From Candidatus Melainabacteria bacterium (GTDB lineage: Bacteria; Cyanobacteriota; Vampirovibrionia; Obscuribacterales; Obscuribacteraceae), in the NCBI GenBank assembly GCA_003242885.1, contig QKMZ01000006.1, positions 62,001 through 126,000 on the forward strand: a DNA stretch of 64,000 bases, written 5' to 3'. Below the pieces are notes generated by a model. The model did no database searches. It was given only the letters and a program-made list of their open reading frames with translations, and was not told the DNA's origin. Below are positions 15,981 through 25,597 of this stretch, one piece after another. How positions within the stretch are numbered: the stretch's first letter is position 1; each line of letters starts with the position of its first letter. The position numbers and the translations under genes are program-made.

Positions 15981-18350
15981 GTGGCAGTTGAAAACCGCAA
16001 GCGACGCGATAAATTAAGTTGTAAATCGTATACAATCGTGCGGCACGGTTCGTTGCGTGGGGTGTCCTGGTTGAAACGCAAGAAAGACAAGAAGTTTTCG
16101 CAGAAAGACTATAAGCATCCAGCTGCTGCCTGGGGTGCGGCGTTTAGTGTCGCTCGCGTTTTGCTGGAACAGAAGGAGATTCTTGAAGGCACCGAAGCGG
16201 TCTTTCGAATGAACCACGAGAATGGTGGCTACGATTGCCCTGGCTGTGCTTGGCCAGACGATCGAAAAGGCCTGCGCATGGACATTTGCGAAAACGGCAT
16301 CAAGCACGTGACCTGGGAAATGACCAAGAAACGTGTTGGTGCGGAATTTTTCGCGAAGCATACGGTGAGCGATTTACTCACTTGGAGTGATTTCGAACTC
16401 GAAGATGCAGGTCGGTTGACTGAGCCGATGCAATACGAGGCATCAAGTGATAAGTATATTCCTATTACTTGGGATGCTGCTTTTAAGCTTATTGCGCAAC
16501 ATTTGAATTCGTTGCCGACGCCGAATGCAGCAAGCTTTTACACTTCTGGTCGTTTGTCGAATGAAGCGACATTCTTGTATCAGTTGTTCGCACGCGAATT
16601 TGGAACTAACAATCTACCTGATTGTTCTAACATGTGCCACGAGGCAAGTGGTCGGGCGATGTTCGCGTCGATTGGCACCGGCAAAGGGACAGTCGATTTA
16701 ATTGACTGGCAAAATACCGATGCGATATTCATTCTTGGCGTCAATGTCGCGACCAACGCACCACGAATGCTTACCGCATTATCCGATGGTGTCAAAGAGC
16801 GCGGTACAAAAATTGTGCACATCAATCCGTTGATTGAAGTTGCTGCAACCAGTGCCATTACGCCTCATGAAGTCATGGATATGTTGCTCTTCAAAGCAAC
16901 ACCGACCAGCTCGCTCAACTTGCAGCCAAATTTGGGCGGCGACTTTGCTTTGATGCGAGGCATGGCGAAATATCTATTCGAGCAAGCAGAGAATGATCCA
17001 TCCGTGCTCAGCACGCTTTTTATCGAAAAATACACGGCTGGTTTTGAAGAGTATAAACAGGTGTGTAAAGCCACGCCCTGGGTAGAACTGGAGCGACAAT
17101 CTGGTATCTCTAAAGCCGACATTGAAAAGGCCGGAGAGATTTATCGACAGGCTAATGCCGCTATTATTGCCTGGTGCCTTGGCGTTACTCAGCACGAGCA
17201 TAGTGTCGATACTATCCGTGAGATAGTCAACGTCTTGCTTTTGCGGGGCAATCTTGGTCGCGAAGGTGCCGGTCCGTGCCCTGTTCGTGGACATAGCAAT
17301 GTGCAGGGAAATAGGACTTGTGGCATCCACCACCGACCTCCTGAAGAATGGCTTGCGAAGATGGATGCGGCGTGTGGTATTACGTCGCCTCGCGAGCCTG
17401 GTTTGGACACTGTAAGAACAATTGAAGCCATGCACAAAGGCGATGTGAAAGTGTTTTTCGCAATGGGCGGAAATTTTGCGTCGGCTTCACCGGATACAGA
17501 GTACACATTTGAAGCATTGAGGCGCTGTGATCTCACTGTTCACGTCAGCACAAAACTCAATCGTAGCCATGTTGTTCATGGAAAACAAGCATTGATACTA
17601 CCTTGTCTCGGTCGCACTGAAGAAGACATGCAAGCATCGGGTCCTCAGGAAGTGACAGTTGAAGACTCCATGAGTATGGTCCACTTGTCTAAAGGCATGC
17701 GTCGTCCTGCGTCGGACAAATTGATGTCGGAGACGGCGATTTTATGCGAATTGGCGAAAGCGACTTTGAAAAACTCACCCACGCCCTGGACGGACTACAG
17801 AGGTAATTACGATCTTATTCGCGACAAAATGGCAGTTGCAATCACCGGGTTCGAAGACTTCAATCGAAGAGTAAGACGAACGCTGGGATTTAGATTGAGA
17901 CAACCAGCGCGCGAGTTGATCTTCGATACTCCGACTGGTAAAGCGAACTTTTCCATTGCGCCCTTGCCTGATGTTTTGCCGCCACCAGGAAAACTGAAGC
18001 TCGGAACAATGCGCTCGCACGATCAGTTCAACACGACTGTTTATTCCGACAACGATAGATATCGCGGAGTTAAAGACCTGCGCGAGTTGCTCTTCATGAA
18101 CGAACAGGACATGAAAGAGTTGGGATTGAATGAATTCGATCTGATTGAAATAACGAGCTTCGCGCGAGATGGAAGCACTAGATCTGTTCGCGATTTTCGG
18201 GCAGTGAGATATAACATTCCAAAAGGTTCAACGCTGGGCTATATGCCTGAACTGAATATTCTTTGCCCGATTGGTGACTTTAGCTCACAAAGCGATCAAC
18301 CGCTGATGAAGCAGGTTTTGGTGGAAGTAAAACGCCAGGGGGCGCAGTAG
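15981..18350 (+). CDS. FdhF/YdeP-family molybdopterin oxidoreductase
   Basis: A 789-residue molybdenum-cofactor enzyme of the 'oxidoreductase alpha subunit' group that includes E. coli YdeP, related to formate dehydrogenase H. Cys86, Cys89 (CPGCAW) and Cys103 (ICENG) are the conserved N-terminal cysteines. NMCHEASGRAM carries the likely Mo-ligand Cys; LLRGNLGREGAGPCPVRGHSNVQGNR and the C-terminal FDTPTGKANF and NDRYRGV regions bind the pterin. Formate oxidation is possible but unproven for this subgroup. It is soluble with no Tat signal. FdhD follows four bases later. The GTG at 15981 is uncertain; a GTG at 16062 would remove 27 poorly conserved residues. Confidence 0.85.
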   Translation: MAVENRKRRDKLSCKSYTIVRHGSLRGVSWLKRKKDKKFSQKDYKHPAAAWGAAFSVARVLLEQKEILEGTEAVFRMNHENGGYDCPGCAWPDDRKGLRMDICENGIKHVTWEMTKKRVGAEFFAKHTVSDLLTWSDFELEDAGRLTEPMQYEASSDKYIPITWDAAFKLIAQHLNSLPTPNAASFYTSGRLSNEATFLYQLFAREFGTNNLPDCSNMCHEASGRAMFASIGTGKGTVDLIDWQNTDAIFILGVNVATNAPRMLTALSDGVKERGTKIVHINPLIEVAATSAITPHEVMDMLLFKATPTSSLNLQPNLGGDFALMRGMAKYLFEQAENDPSVLSTLFIEKYTAGFEEYKQVCKATPWVELERQSGISKADIEKAGEIYRQANAAIIAWCLGVTQHEHSVDTIREIVNVLLLRGNLGREGAGPCPVRGHSNVQGNRTCGIHHRPPEEWLAKMDAACGITSPREPGLDTVRTIEAMHKGDVKVFFAMGGNFASASPDTEYTFEALRRCDLTVHVSTKLNRSHVVHGKQALILPCLGRTEEDMQASGPQEVTVEDSMSMVHLSKGMRRPASDKLMSETAILCELAKATLKNSPTPWTDYRGNYDLIRDKMAVAITGFEDFNRRVRRTLGFRLRQPARELIFDTPTGKANFSIAPLPDVLPPPGKLKLGTMRSHDQFNTTVYSDNDRYRGVKDLRELLFMNEQDMKELGLNEFDLIEITSFARDGSTRSVRDFRAVRYNIPKGSTLGYMPELNILCPIGDFSSQSDQPLMKQVLVEVKRQGAQ

Positions 18351-18354
18351 CATA

Positions 18355-19308
18355 ATGGACAGACTTGAAGCGCCGGTTGCAGACGTAAACATGAAAGCAA
18401 TTACCAAAGACATATTGGAAGTTCCGATCAGGCGCATTGCAGGTGAACAATCCGTCGATCTGTTGGACTTTCTGTCTGTGGAAGAACCACTGGAAATACG
18501 TATAAGACGAAACGACGCTCCCCAGCACGGCTTCAAGGATGTTTCCGTCGACTCGTCCATTTATGTTTCAAGCGAGGTTCCAAGCATCACGTCTGGTGCC
18601 TCCGATAGCTGTGCAGCATCGACGTCTCGATCGATTGCGGTCACGATGAGAACACCCGGAGAAGATCAGGAACTTGCTGTTGGTTTTTTGTTCACTGAAG
18701 GCATTATTTCCAGTGTCGCGCAAATTGACGAAATCAAGAAGCGCGGTTGTAATGTAGTGGAGGTGATCTTGAATAGCGAGATAGAAGTCGATCCGGCTCT
18801 GCTTGACAGGCATTCGTTCATCGCCTCCAGTTGTGGTGTTTGTGGAAAGAAGAGTATTGAAGCCGTACAGGCTCGTCGTACCTACACTCCGTCAGTACCC
18901 TTCCCCTCGATTGCGCCGGAAATTATTCTTGCTTTGCCCGATAAACTTAGGCAGGGGCAGAAATCTTTTGGACGCACGGGTGGAATTCATGCTTCAGGTT
19001 TGTTCGACATGAACGGTAATTTACTAATGGTTCGCGAGGATGTCGGTCGTCACAATGCACTCGACAAACTCATCGGTGCCTGCGCCAATTCCGGGCTTTT
19101 GCCGTTAGACAAACACATCATTGCCGTTAGCGGAAGGGCGAGTTTTGAGCTTGTACAGAAGGCCGCTCATGCTGGCGCAACTGCTCTCGCCGCTGTGGGA
19201 GCGCCTTCCAGTCTTGCAGTTGAATTGGCACAAAGCAGCGGAATCACTCTAATGGGCTTCGTAAAAGCCACTGGATTCAATATTTATACTGGTGCCAGCG
19301 CCTCTTGA
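18355..19308 (+). CDS. fdhD: FdhD, sulfurtransferase for formate dehydrogenase activation
   Basis: A 317-residue FdhD protein that passes sulfur from a cysteine desulfurase to the Mo cofactor, making FdhF-type enzymes active. The CxxC pair is Cys160/Cys163 (SSCGVCGKKS), and MRTPGEDQELAVGFLFTEG and EDVGRHNALDKLIG are family signatures. Compared with usual FdhD proteins there is a Ser-rich insertion of about 35 residues (roughly 55-90) between EEPLEIRI and VTMRTPG. It lies four bases after the molybdoenzyme gene, which is almost certainly its client. Confidence 0.92.
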   Translation: MDRLEAPVADVNMKAITKDILEVPIRRIAGEQSVDLLDFLSVEEPLEIRIRRNDAPQHGFKDVSVDSSIYVSSEVPSITSGASDSCAASTSRSIAVTMRTPGEDQELAVGFLFTEGIISSVAQIDEIKKRGCNVVEVILNSEIEVDPALLDRHSFIASSCGVCGKKSIEAVQARRTYTPSVPFPSIAPEIILALPDKLRQGQKSFGRTGGIHASGLFDMNGNLLMVREDVGRHNALDKLIGACANSGLLPLDKHIIAVSGRASFELVQKAAHAGATALAAVGAPSSLAVELAQSSGITLMGFVKATGFNIYTGASAS

Positions 19309-19436
19309 TTTGTTAGTATGCGCCTCGCGTTTGCGGGACATGCAGGATGCAAAGTCTACCTTGATCTAGATTGATCAATGTTCATCTTCTGCACAGCCCA
19401 CAATCTGCATTTGCATATCAGGAGATGGGGGCACAG

Positions 19437-20630
19437 ATGCGTATCAAGAAATCAAAGTCGCCGGCAGTTTTATTCGCAGTCGCACTGTTTGGTGCAGCCA
19501 CCATATTTGGTGCGCTCAACATGGCCGCGAGTGGTGAGGAAACCAGCAATAATGCTCGAATCAACGAACTCGTTTCGATTGCTGAAGGCGCCGAAACTCT
19601 CGATATGCCCGAGATCAAGTACGAACTCGAAAAGCAACCTCTTTCAACTTACCCTGCCGGTTTTTCTCACGAAGTAACCGCAAAAAATTTCCCGATCTCC
19701 AAGGGCATCGCCGGCGTATCAATGACCTTGAAACCAGGCGGTTTGCGCGAATTACACTGGCACGCAAACGCTGCTGAATGGGCTTACATCATCAAAGGCC
19801 ATTGCCGGATCACCATCATCGATCCGCAAGGCCGCACAGAGATCAAAGACTTCGGACCCGGCGATGTTTGGTATTTCCCTCGCGGGCATGGACACTCAAT
19901 TCAGGGCATGGGCGATGAAGAATGCAAATTCATTCTCACCTTCGATAATGGATATTTTTCTGAATTTTCCACTTTCAGTATCAGCGACTGGATCGCACAG
20001 ACACAATCAACTGTGTTGAGTAAGGCATTTGGACTTGCGCAGTCCGTGCTCGATAAATTCCCGAAGAAGGAAGTTTATATCGCCCAGGGGCCAAACCCTC
20101 CTGCGATTGATGAGAAAACAGTAAATGCCAACTACCCTGAAGAACTCACCCATCGATTCAAATTGTCTGAGCAGAAGCCGGATGTTTCCAAAGGTGGCAC
20201 TTTCAATCTTGTCGACCAGAAGAAATTTCCAATTTCTACCACTATGTCTGGTGCTGTACTTACGATCAAACCAGATGCAATGCGCCAGCTTCACTGGCAT
20301 CCAAATGCGGATGAATGGCAGTATTACATCCGCGGTCATGCGCGCATGACGGTGTTTGGTTCGAAGGGGCGAAAGATCACCCGCGAGTACGGACCCGGAG
20401 ATGTCGGCTATGTTCCGCAAGGGTATGGTCATTATATTGAGTCAATCGGTAACGAAGAGTGCGAGATGCTGGCGGTTTTCAATTCCGGCACGTATCAAGA
20501 AATTTCGCTCGCCGATTGGATCAAGCAAACACCGAAGTACTTGCTCGAAACCAATTTCGGTTTAGATGCGAATACCATCGAAGAGTTTCAGAAGGGTCAA
20601 ACGATTTTCACGGCGCCGGACAAAAAATAG
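19437..20630 (+). CDS. oxdC: Exported bicupin oxalate decarboxylase
   Basis: A 397-residue protein with two cupin domains. Domain I has metal ligands His107, His109, Glu114 and His153; domain II has His286, His288, Glu293 and His332, so both Mn sites are intact. OxdC splits oxalate into formate and CO2. The catalytic lid that reads SENS in Bacillus OxdC reads SEFS here (residues 175-178), keeping the Glu needed for decarboxylation. Unlike Bacillus OxdC it has an N-terminal hydrophobic helix (residues 9-31) that looks like a signal peptide or anchor. The ATG at 19437 follows a GGGGG/GGAG stretch. It lies 128 bases after fdhD. Confidence 0.85.
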   Translation: MRIKKSKSPAVLFAVALFGAATIFGALNMAASGEETSNNARINELVSIAEGAETLDMPEIKYELEKQPLSTYPAGFSHEVTAKNFPISKGIAGVSMTLKPGGLRELHWHANAAEWAYIIKGHCRITIIDPQGRTEIKDFGPGDVWYFPRGHGHSIQGMGDEECKFILTFDNGYFSEFSTFSISDWIAQTQSTVLSKAFGLAQSVLDKFPKKEVYIAQGPNPPAIDEKTVNANYPEELTHRFKLSEQKPDVSKGGTFNLVDQKKFPISTTMSGAVLTIKPDAMRQLHWHPNADEWQYYIRGHARMTVFGSKGRKITREYGPGDVGYVPQGYGHYIESIGNEECEMLAVFNSGTYQEISLADWIKQTPKYLLETNFGLDANTIEEFQKGQTIFTAPDKK

Positions 20631-20632
20631 AT

Positions 20633-21292
20633 CTATTTGAAAAGTGGTGAGCTTTCCAGCTTATCCATCAGGTCTTCCGGACCTTTATAGATTGCTGTGG
20701 CGCCTGCATCGACCAGCGATTGTTTTGCAAAACCGCCGCATAAGACGCCCACGCAGGGTATGCCTATACGCGTGGCGGCTTGCGCATCATACGGCGAATC
20801 GCCAACCACTACTGTTTCGCTCGCCGAATGCTGCAGCTTGCTCAGCGCTGCTTCAAAAATATCCGGATTGGGTTTGCTCTTGTTAACGTCGTCAGCGCTG
20901 GTTGTGACGTCGAAAAGGTCTTTCGCCTTAAGCAGGTCCAGGTAATAGTCGAGTTCTTCTTTCTTTGCGGAAGAGCCGGCAGCAAGGAGTTTGCCTTTCT
21001 CATTGATGCGCTGAAGTAATTCGTGCGACTTATGGAACGGTTTTACCGATTCCATATACGTGGACTTGAAGTGCTGGGAACGCCACTGTTGAAGCTCTTC
21101 GCCGAATGCCCGCTCGTCTTTCTTTGACAGAAAGGTGGGGACTAACTCGTCTGCCCCTTTGCCTATCTGACTGCGAATTTCCGCAAATCCTAGCTTGACT
21201 CCAAAGTGCTCAAAGGCGTCCTGCCAGGCCTTTGCGTGCAAATCTACCGAGTCTATGAGCGTACCGTCTATGTCAAAAATAATAGAGTTCAT
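20633..21292 (-). CDS. HAD-superfamily phosphatase (beta-phosphoglucomutase-like)
   Basis: A 219-residue HAD hydrolase. Motif I is FDIDGTLIDS with the nucleophile Asp, AAGSSAKKEE carries motif II, Lys in NKSKPNPDIF is motif III and VVVGDSPYDAQAA is motif IV. A helical cap (about residues 15-80) places it with phosphoglycolate phosphatase or beta-phosphoglucomutase-type enzymes; the substrate cannot be told. A GAGGTG ribosome-binding site supports the start. It converges on the oxalate decarboxylase gene with two bases between stops. Confidence 0.85.
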   Translation of the reverse strand: MNSIIFDIDGTLIDSVDLHAKAWQDAFEHFGVKLGFAEIRSQIGKGADELVPTFLSKKDERAFGEELQQWRSQHFKSTYMESVKPFHKSHELLQRINEKGKLLAAGSSAKKEELDYYLDLLKAKDLFDVTTSADDVNKSKPNPDIFEAALSKLQHSASETVVVGDSPYDAQAATRIGIPCVGVLCGGFAKQSLVDAGATAIYKGPEDLMDKLESSPLFK

Positions 21293-21580
21293 ATTTTCAC
21301 CTCACATTGCAGACCTTGCTATTTCAGATAGGTTCCTGCTGTACAGGCAAAAAAAATCGAAAAATTCTTGGATTCAGGCAGGCGTTTCATTGTAGGGTTT
21401 CGCTTGTAGCCAATTGTATGCAAACTGAAGCCAGGCCATGTTTTCAGGGCAAAAATAGTTGCTATAAATGTTTGGTAGCCGAATCGTAAACGCCAATTCT
21501 GACGCTGGAATTCCAAGCGCGGAGTTTTTGTTGAAGAACACGTTTTACGTTTGTGGCTATCACCAGTAAAGGGGCTCTTG

Positions 21581-21844
21581 GTGAGCAAGAAACAATCAAA
21601 CAACGAAGTTCTCCTCAAGACATTGGGTGAGGTCATCGTAGAGAGGCGGAAACGTCTTGGAATGACTCAAGATGAGCTTTCAGAACTTTCGGGCATTAAT
21701 CGAGCATTTATAAGTAATATCGAAAAGGGTAAGCGCAATCCGAGCATCGGAGCTGTTGCAAGTTTGGCAAGAGGACTCAAGCTGAAAACATCGCTGCTTC
21801 TCTCTAAGTGCGAAAAGCAGATGACCGATGCGGAAGGAAAATAG
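21581..21844 (+). CDS. XRE-family helix-turn-helix regulator
   Basis: An 87-residue protein that is almost wholly a Cro/C1-type HTH domain: GEVIVERRKRLGMTQDELSELSGINRAFISNIEKGKRNPSI, with the recognition helix at GINRAFISNIE. The GTG at 21581 has AAGGGG upstream and is preferred over an upstream start at 21551. No sensor domain is present. Its targets are unknown; neither neighbour is clearly linked. Confidence 0.85.
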   Translation: MSKKQSNNEVLLKTLGEVIVERRKRLGMTQDELSELSGINRAFISNIEKGKRNPSIGAVASLARGLKLKTSLLLSKCEKQMTDAEGK

Positions 21845-21880
21845 CTGGCAAGAGAGTCCGGGGAATTTACTCAAGGACAA

Positions 21881-21903
21881 GAAGGAGACCATTAGCCTCC
21901 TTC
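21881..21903. terminator. Bidirectional hairpin between convergent genes
   Basis: GAAGGAG (21881-21887) pairs with CTCCTTC (21897-21903) across a 9-base loop, between the XRE gene and the convergent gene at 21923. There is no strong T-tract, so termination is plausible but not certain. Confidence 0.4.
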
Positions 21904-21922
21904 CTGTGCTCTCTCTCCGAAT

Positions 21923-22384
21923 CTATCTGTCGTATGCGTTTTTCACTATTCCCCATGCTACCTTTTCTCGCCAACCGAACCTATTAAGGTGGTCATGATC
22001 CAGGTGCTTGCCGCTTAGCTCGACAGATGGTCCGAATTGTCTGTCAAAGACAATTCGCGCTTGCCTTTGTGGATCACCAGGCAGATTGTATCCATCACCG
22101 ATTTTAACGTCTTTGGTAATTTCAATCGTGCGATTTTCTTTGTCTATCTCGACATCAAATCCTCTTCGCTCCAGGGCATTGATCACTTTCACCGCATCAC
22201 GTCTTTCTGGATTCAAATCTATCTCGCAGCGTGGAAGCAGGTTGTCTTTGTCATGGCAATGCATTATTTGATTCATTGCTTTGATATCCTCGCGCGTTGC
22301 GTCTGTCAAATTGATTTTCAACTGCGCCGGCTCAGTGCCTTTTTCAAATGTTACTTTGGCACCAAAGTCTTCGTATTTGTTCAT
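21923..22384 (-). CDS. Hypothetical protein
   Basis: A 153-residue acidic, hydrophilic protein of no recognised family. It has a pattern of short strands and helices (VTFEKGTEPAQLKINLTDATREDIKAM and RRDAVKVINALERRGFDVEID) and no membrane segment or signal. The ATG at 22384 has AAGGAG six bases upstream, which is better than the first possible start at 22414. It lies 22 bases after the EF-hand gene and is probably co-transcribed with it. Confidence 0.65.
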   Translation of the reverse strand: MNKYEDFGAKVTFEKGTEPAQLKINLTDATREDIKAMNQIMHCHDKDNLLPRCEIDLNPERRDAVKVINALERRGFDVEIDKENRTIEITKDVKIGDGYNLPGDPQRQARIVFDRQFGPSVELSGKHLDHDHLNRFGWREKVAWGIVKNAYDR

Positions 22385-22406
22385 GCTTTTCTCCTTGTTT
22401 TGCAGA

Positions 22407-23531
22407 TTACTCACCGAAAACGCTGTTTGGATGCCCCTCTAACCATCTGCTGCCCGCATAAGAGATGAAGTTTCCATTCGCATCTCTTTGTTGTGCAAAA
22501 CCGTCACCGTCTGTGAGCGCTCTAAGAACGACCGTTTCTCTGCCGTTTTCATCAACAGCGAACATATGCACAAAGCTTCTGTCCGATCCTGGCGCAATTG
22601 GTTGAACTTCCAGGCGCACAGTCAGTGAAGTCCCGTCGCTATCCCGAATAGTCGCTGTGGTTTGTCCTGCTTCTACTAGAGTTTTTATTGCAGCCAACTG
22701 CTCTTCTGTCGATGAGTCTGGGTTGCTCAATTTCGCAAGCGCATCATTGCTCGCGACTGTGTCGTCATCAGCAGTGCTCAGAATTGACTCTGCCGAAGTA
22801 CTGTCTTCACCGGCAATTGCGCGTTCTTCATTCAGGTCATCCGCCATTTCGGTCGCTGCAGCGTGGAGATCGTCACGCGTAAATCCATTGTTTTCCCACC
22901 AGCCGTACTCATCGTCAGCGCCGTCATCCAGCTTGTCCGTCTGTGAGCTCAGGTCTTGAAGTTTGGCGGCGTCTTCGGCCGACAGTGAATCTGCGTGATT
23001 GCTTCTGTACTCGTCCACTTCTTCCGCAGTAACGAAGCTGTTGTTATCGCCGTCGAGAGCGTCAAAGTGTTCGTTGGCATAGGCAAGTTCATCAACTCCG
23101 ATTTGTCCATCAGGAGCTGTGCTCGGGTCAAAATCTAGTTCACCCGGTATCGGATCCACAGGTGCGCCGGAGCGAGTCCTCAACTCAGCGGGCGTGACTT
23201 CTTCATAGTTGCGCGCCGCGACATCCGATGCTAAATGCTCTGCCAAGGTCTTAGTAAGTGTGTCCGACTCCTCTGAAAGTGATGCAGATAAAAGCTCTGG
23301 GTAGGAGAACGAACCATTGTGGTCTGTATCGAGATTCTCGCTGTCGTACAGTGCTAAGGGTGCAAGCAAGCCATTTTCTTCCAATGCCTGTCCGATTTCG
23401 TGAGCTGGAAGGTTGCCTGATTGCCAGATTTGATTTAGTTCTTCTCTAGCTCCAGCAATCTCGTCACGTGGGCTCGTGGCTAGCTCATACGCAGCATCTG
23501 CCGCCCTGTCTTTTGCCGTGAATTCGACCAT
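22407..23531 (-). CDS. EF-hand calcium-binding protein
   Basis: A 374-residue acidic protein with no signal peptide. It carries EF-hand loops at DTDHNGSFSYPE (with Asp, Asp, Asn, Gly and Glu in the right places), at DGDNNSFVTAEE, and a degenerate one at DPSTAPDGQIGVDE. The C-terminal 120 residues form beta-rich sequence with TIRDSDGTSLTVRLEVQPI. Calcium sensing or calcium-stabilised structure is likely; the partner is unknown. A strong AGGAGG ribosome-binding site precedes the ATG. It heads a two-gene unit with the hypothetical gene at 21923. Confidence 0.75.
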   Translation of the reverse strand: MVEFTAKDRAADAAYELATSPRDEIAGAREELNQIWQSGNLPAHEIGQALEENGLLAPLALYDSENLDTDHNGSFSYPELLSASLSEESDTLTKTLAEHLASDVAARNYEEVTPAELRTRSGAPVDPIPGELDFDPSTAPDGQIGVDELAYANEHFDALDGDNNSFVTAEEVDEYRSNHADSLSAEDAAKLQDLSSQTDKLDDGADDEYGWWENNGFTRDDLHAAATEMADDLNEERAIAGEDSTSAESILSTADDDTVASNDALAKLSNPDSSTEEQLAAIKTLVEAGQTTATIRDSDGTSLTVRLEVQPIAPGSDRSFVHMFAVDENGRETVVLRALTDGDGFAQQRDANGNFISYAGSRWLEGHPNSVFGE

Positions 23532-23693
23532 AAATAAACCTCCTGGGTTGAAAAATCGGAATCAGCACCGACTGCGCGAGCAATTGCTTGGCGCCGGCAG
23601 TGTGCTTGAGAATGGAAGGGGCGAACTTGCGCTTGCCTCAAAGATACGAGCCGGAAATAACCGCAGCGTGATTAATTTGTTACGGCTGCATTA

Positions 23694-25508
23694 CTAAGTC
23701 TTTTTTTTCGCCAGTGGCAGCGTGAAGAAGAAAGCGCTGCCTTGTCCCGGGCTTTCCGCCCAGATTTTCCCGCCGTGCATTTCAACAATTGCTTTGCATA
23801 TCGTCAGACCGAGGCCGGAGCCACCTTTGTTCTTGGCGCCACCGCTCTTGAGCTGTTTAAAGCGCTCAAAGACCATCGGCAATTCGTCCTCTGGGATGCC
23901 TTGCCCCTGGTCCTTAACGGCTACTCTTGCAAATCCGTCATCTTCTGTACATGCCACTTGCACGGTTTGCCCCTTAGGAGAGTAGCGGATTGCGTTTGAT
24001 ACCAAGTTGGTCAAAACACGATCTATGAGATTCTGATCTGCGCTGACCGAAATTTCGCTGTCGGCGAAATCGAGCTTCACTCCGGCTTCTTCAGCCGCCG
24101 CGAGTGAGAGTTCTTCACATGCGGTAAAACAATCTGCAATATAAAAATCTTTGATTTCTATATTCATATGACCTGATTTGATTTTTTCAATATCAAGCAA
24201 GTCGTTAATAAGTGTGAGCATGCGGTCGGTATTGCGGCGTCCCATTGTTATGTAGCGGGGGACGCGTTCTTCGTCTGACTCTTTTAACAACTCTTCCAGC
24301 AAGTTGAATACGTTTACCACCGTATTAAGTGGAGACCTCAAGTCATGTGTAATCATTGCCGTTACTTCTTGCTTCAATTTTTCAATTCGGCGTCTTTCGG
24401 TTATGTCATGTACAACGCAAAAGAGTGATGACTCTGCTTCGGACCAATGCGCTGACCATGCGGTTTCTATTGTGTCGCCGCTGGCTGACTGCATAGCTAA
24501 TTCGGCAGGAACAGTAATTTCTTCTTTCTTCAGCTTGTCGAAAAACTCCGATGCTCTTTTCTTGTCGAAGTCGGCAAAAAGATCAATTGCATACTTTCCG
24601 ATCAGGTCAATTGCTTGCACCCCGAGCAGTGTGCTTGAGGCCGGGTTGGCTGCAATCATGCGGTTATTCACGTCAATCGTGCAGATAAAGTCGAGCGCGT
24701 TATCTATGACTGCCCGTTCTTTACGCGCTGATTCTTTCAACTCCTCTGCCATTTTGTGAAAAACTTGATCGAGCTGGGCGATCTCATCTGTTCCGTTAAT
24801 TACCGGATGCAAGGGTAGACCTGCCGCCAGGCTCGTTGTGTTTTCACTCACACGTCTGAGCCTTTCGGTAATACCTTTTGTGAGAAACAACGCAAGGAAA
24901 ATGCCCAGAGCAAGGTCGAATACACCCAACGCAACGGTTAGTCCCTGGGCTTTTTTTCGGAAAACAGCTTGCTCTTCCGGCGCTTTATCGAAAAGTTTCT
25001 TTTGCTCTTCCGCCACACCGAATAATTGATAGAGAATTTTGTCCATGCGGCCCGCGCGCATTTTTCGAGCATAAAGTATTTTCTCCCGCATCGTCATGGG
25101 AGTCGGGCTGTTCCAGTTGTCTTTGATTTCTTTATAGATATTCAGAGCTTCACGCGTAGTTCTTTCCGACGCAATGACAGTACTGAGGATTTCCGGCTGA
25201 TTTTTTGTCAGCTCCTTTAGATCGTTGTAGTCCTGCCACACGTTCTTCGTCAACATGTGACCAACATCGTCGTCAAGCGGTGTGTTCTCAAGTGCTTCGA
25301 GGGACTTGTAGCGCTTTGCAAATTCATAAATGTCGGAGGTAATCTCGTGAATTTTTTCGGAGATTGCCTTGCTATGAACCGAGGCTGCAAGAGCGTCTTC
25401 CGCCTGCTTCTGCAAATATGCAAGAGCGGTAAGCAACCCTAGCTGAACCAGCAGGGGCACCGACACGAACAGTAAAACTTTAGTAGTTAGAGAAATCCGC
25501 CGACTCAT
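23694..25508 (-). CDS. Membrane sensor histidine kinase with HAMP and PAS domains
   Basis: A 604-residue kinase. Transmembrane helices at about 10-32 and 189-210 flank an external helical sensor domain of about 155 residues. A HAMP domain (about 211-262) and a PAS domain (about 265-375) follow, then HisKA with His388 in ITHDLRSPLNT and an HATPase domain with NLVSNAIRYSPKG, DQGQGIP and GGSGLGL. The signal is unknown. It is divergent from the OmpR-type regulator at 25598, with 89 bases between, so the two form a likely pair. Confidence 0.85.
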   Translation of the reverse strand: MSRRISLTTKVLLFVSVPLLVQLGLLTALAYLQKQAEDALAASVHSKAISEKIHEITSDIYEFAKRYKSLEALENTPLDDDVGHMLTKNVWQDYNDLKELTKNQPEILSTVIASERTTREALNIYKEIKDNWNSPTPMTMREKILYARKMRAGRMDKILYQLFGVAEEQKKLFDKAPEEQAVFRKKAQGLTVALGVFDLALGIFLALFLTKGITERLRRVSENTTSLAAGLPLHPVINGTDEIAQLDQVFHKMAEELKESARKERAVIDNALDFICTIDVNNRMIAANPASSTLLGVQAIDLIGKYAIDLFADFDKKRASEFFDKLKKEEITVPAELAMQSASGDTIETAWSAHWSEAESSLFCVVHDITERRRIEKLKQEVTAMITHDLRSPLNTVVNVFNLLEELLKESDEERVPRYITMGRRNTDRMLTLINDLLDIEKIKSGHMNIEIKDFYIADCFTACEELSLAAAEEAGVKLDFADSEISVSADQNLIDRVLTNLVSNAIRYSPKGQTVQVACTEDDGFARVAVKDQGQGIPEDELPMVFERFKQLKSGGAKNKGGSGLGLTICKAIVEMHGGKIWAESPGQGSAFFFTLPLAKKKT

Positions 25509-25597
25509 GCCGACATTATGGCAGCCGGCGTTGTAAATGGCGCTTTCAAAGAAGGTATATTTGGACTGAGTATGCGAAGCTGCGAGGTTCGCGAGAC

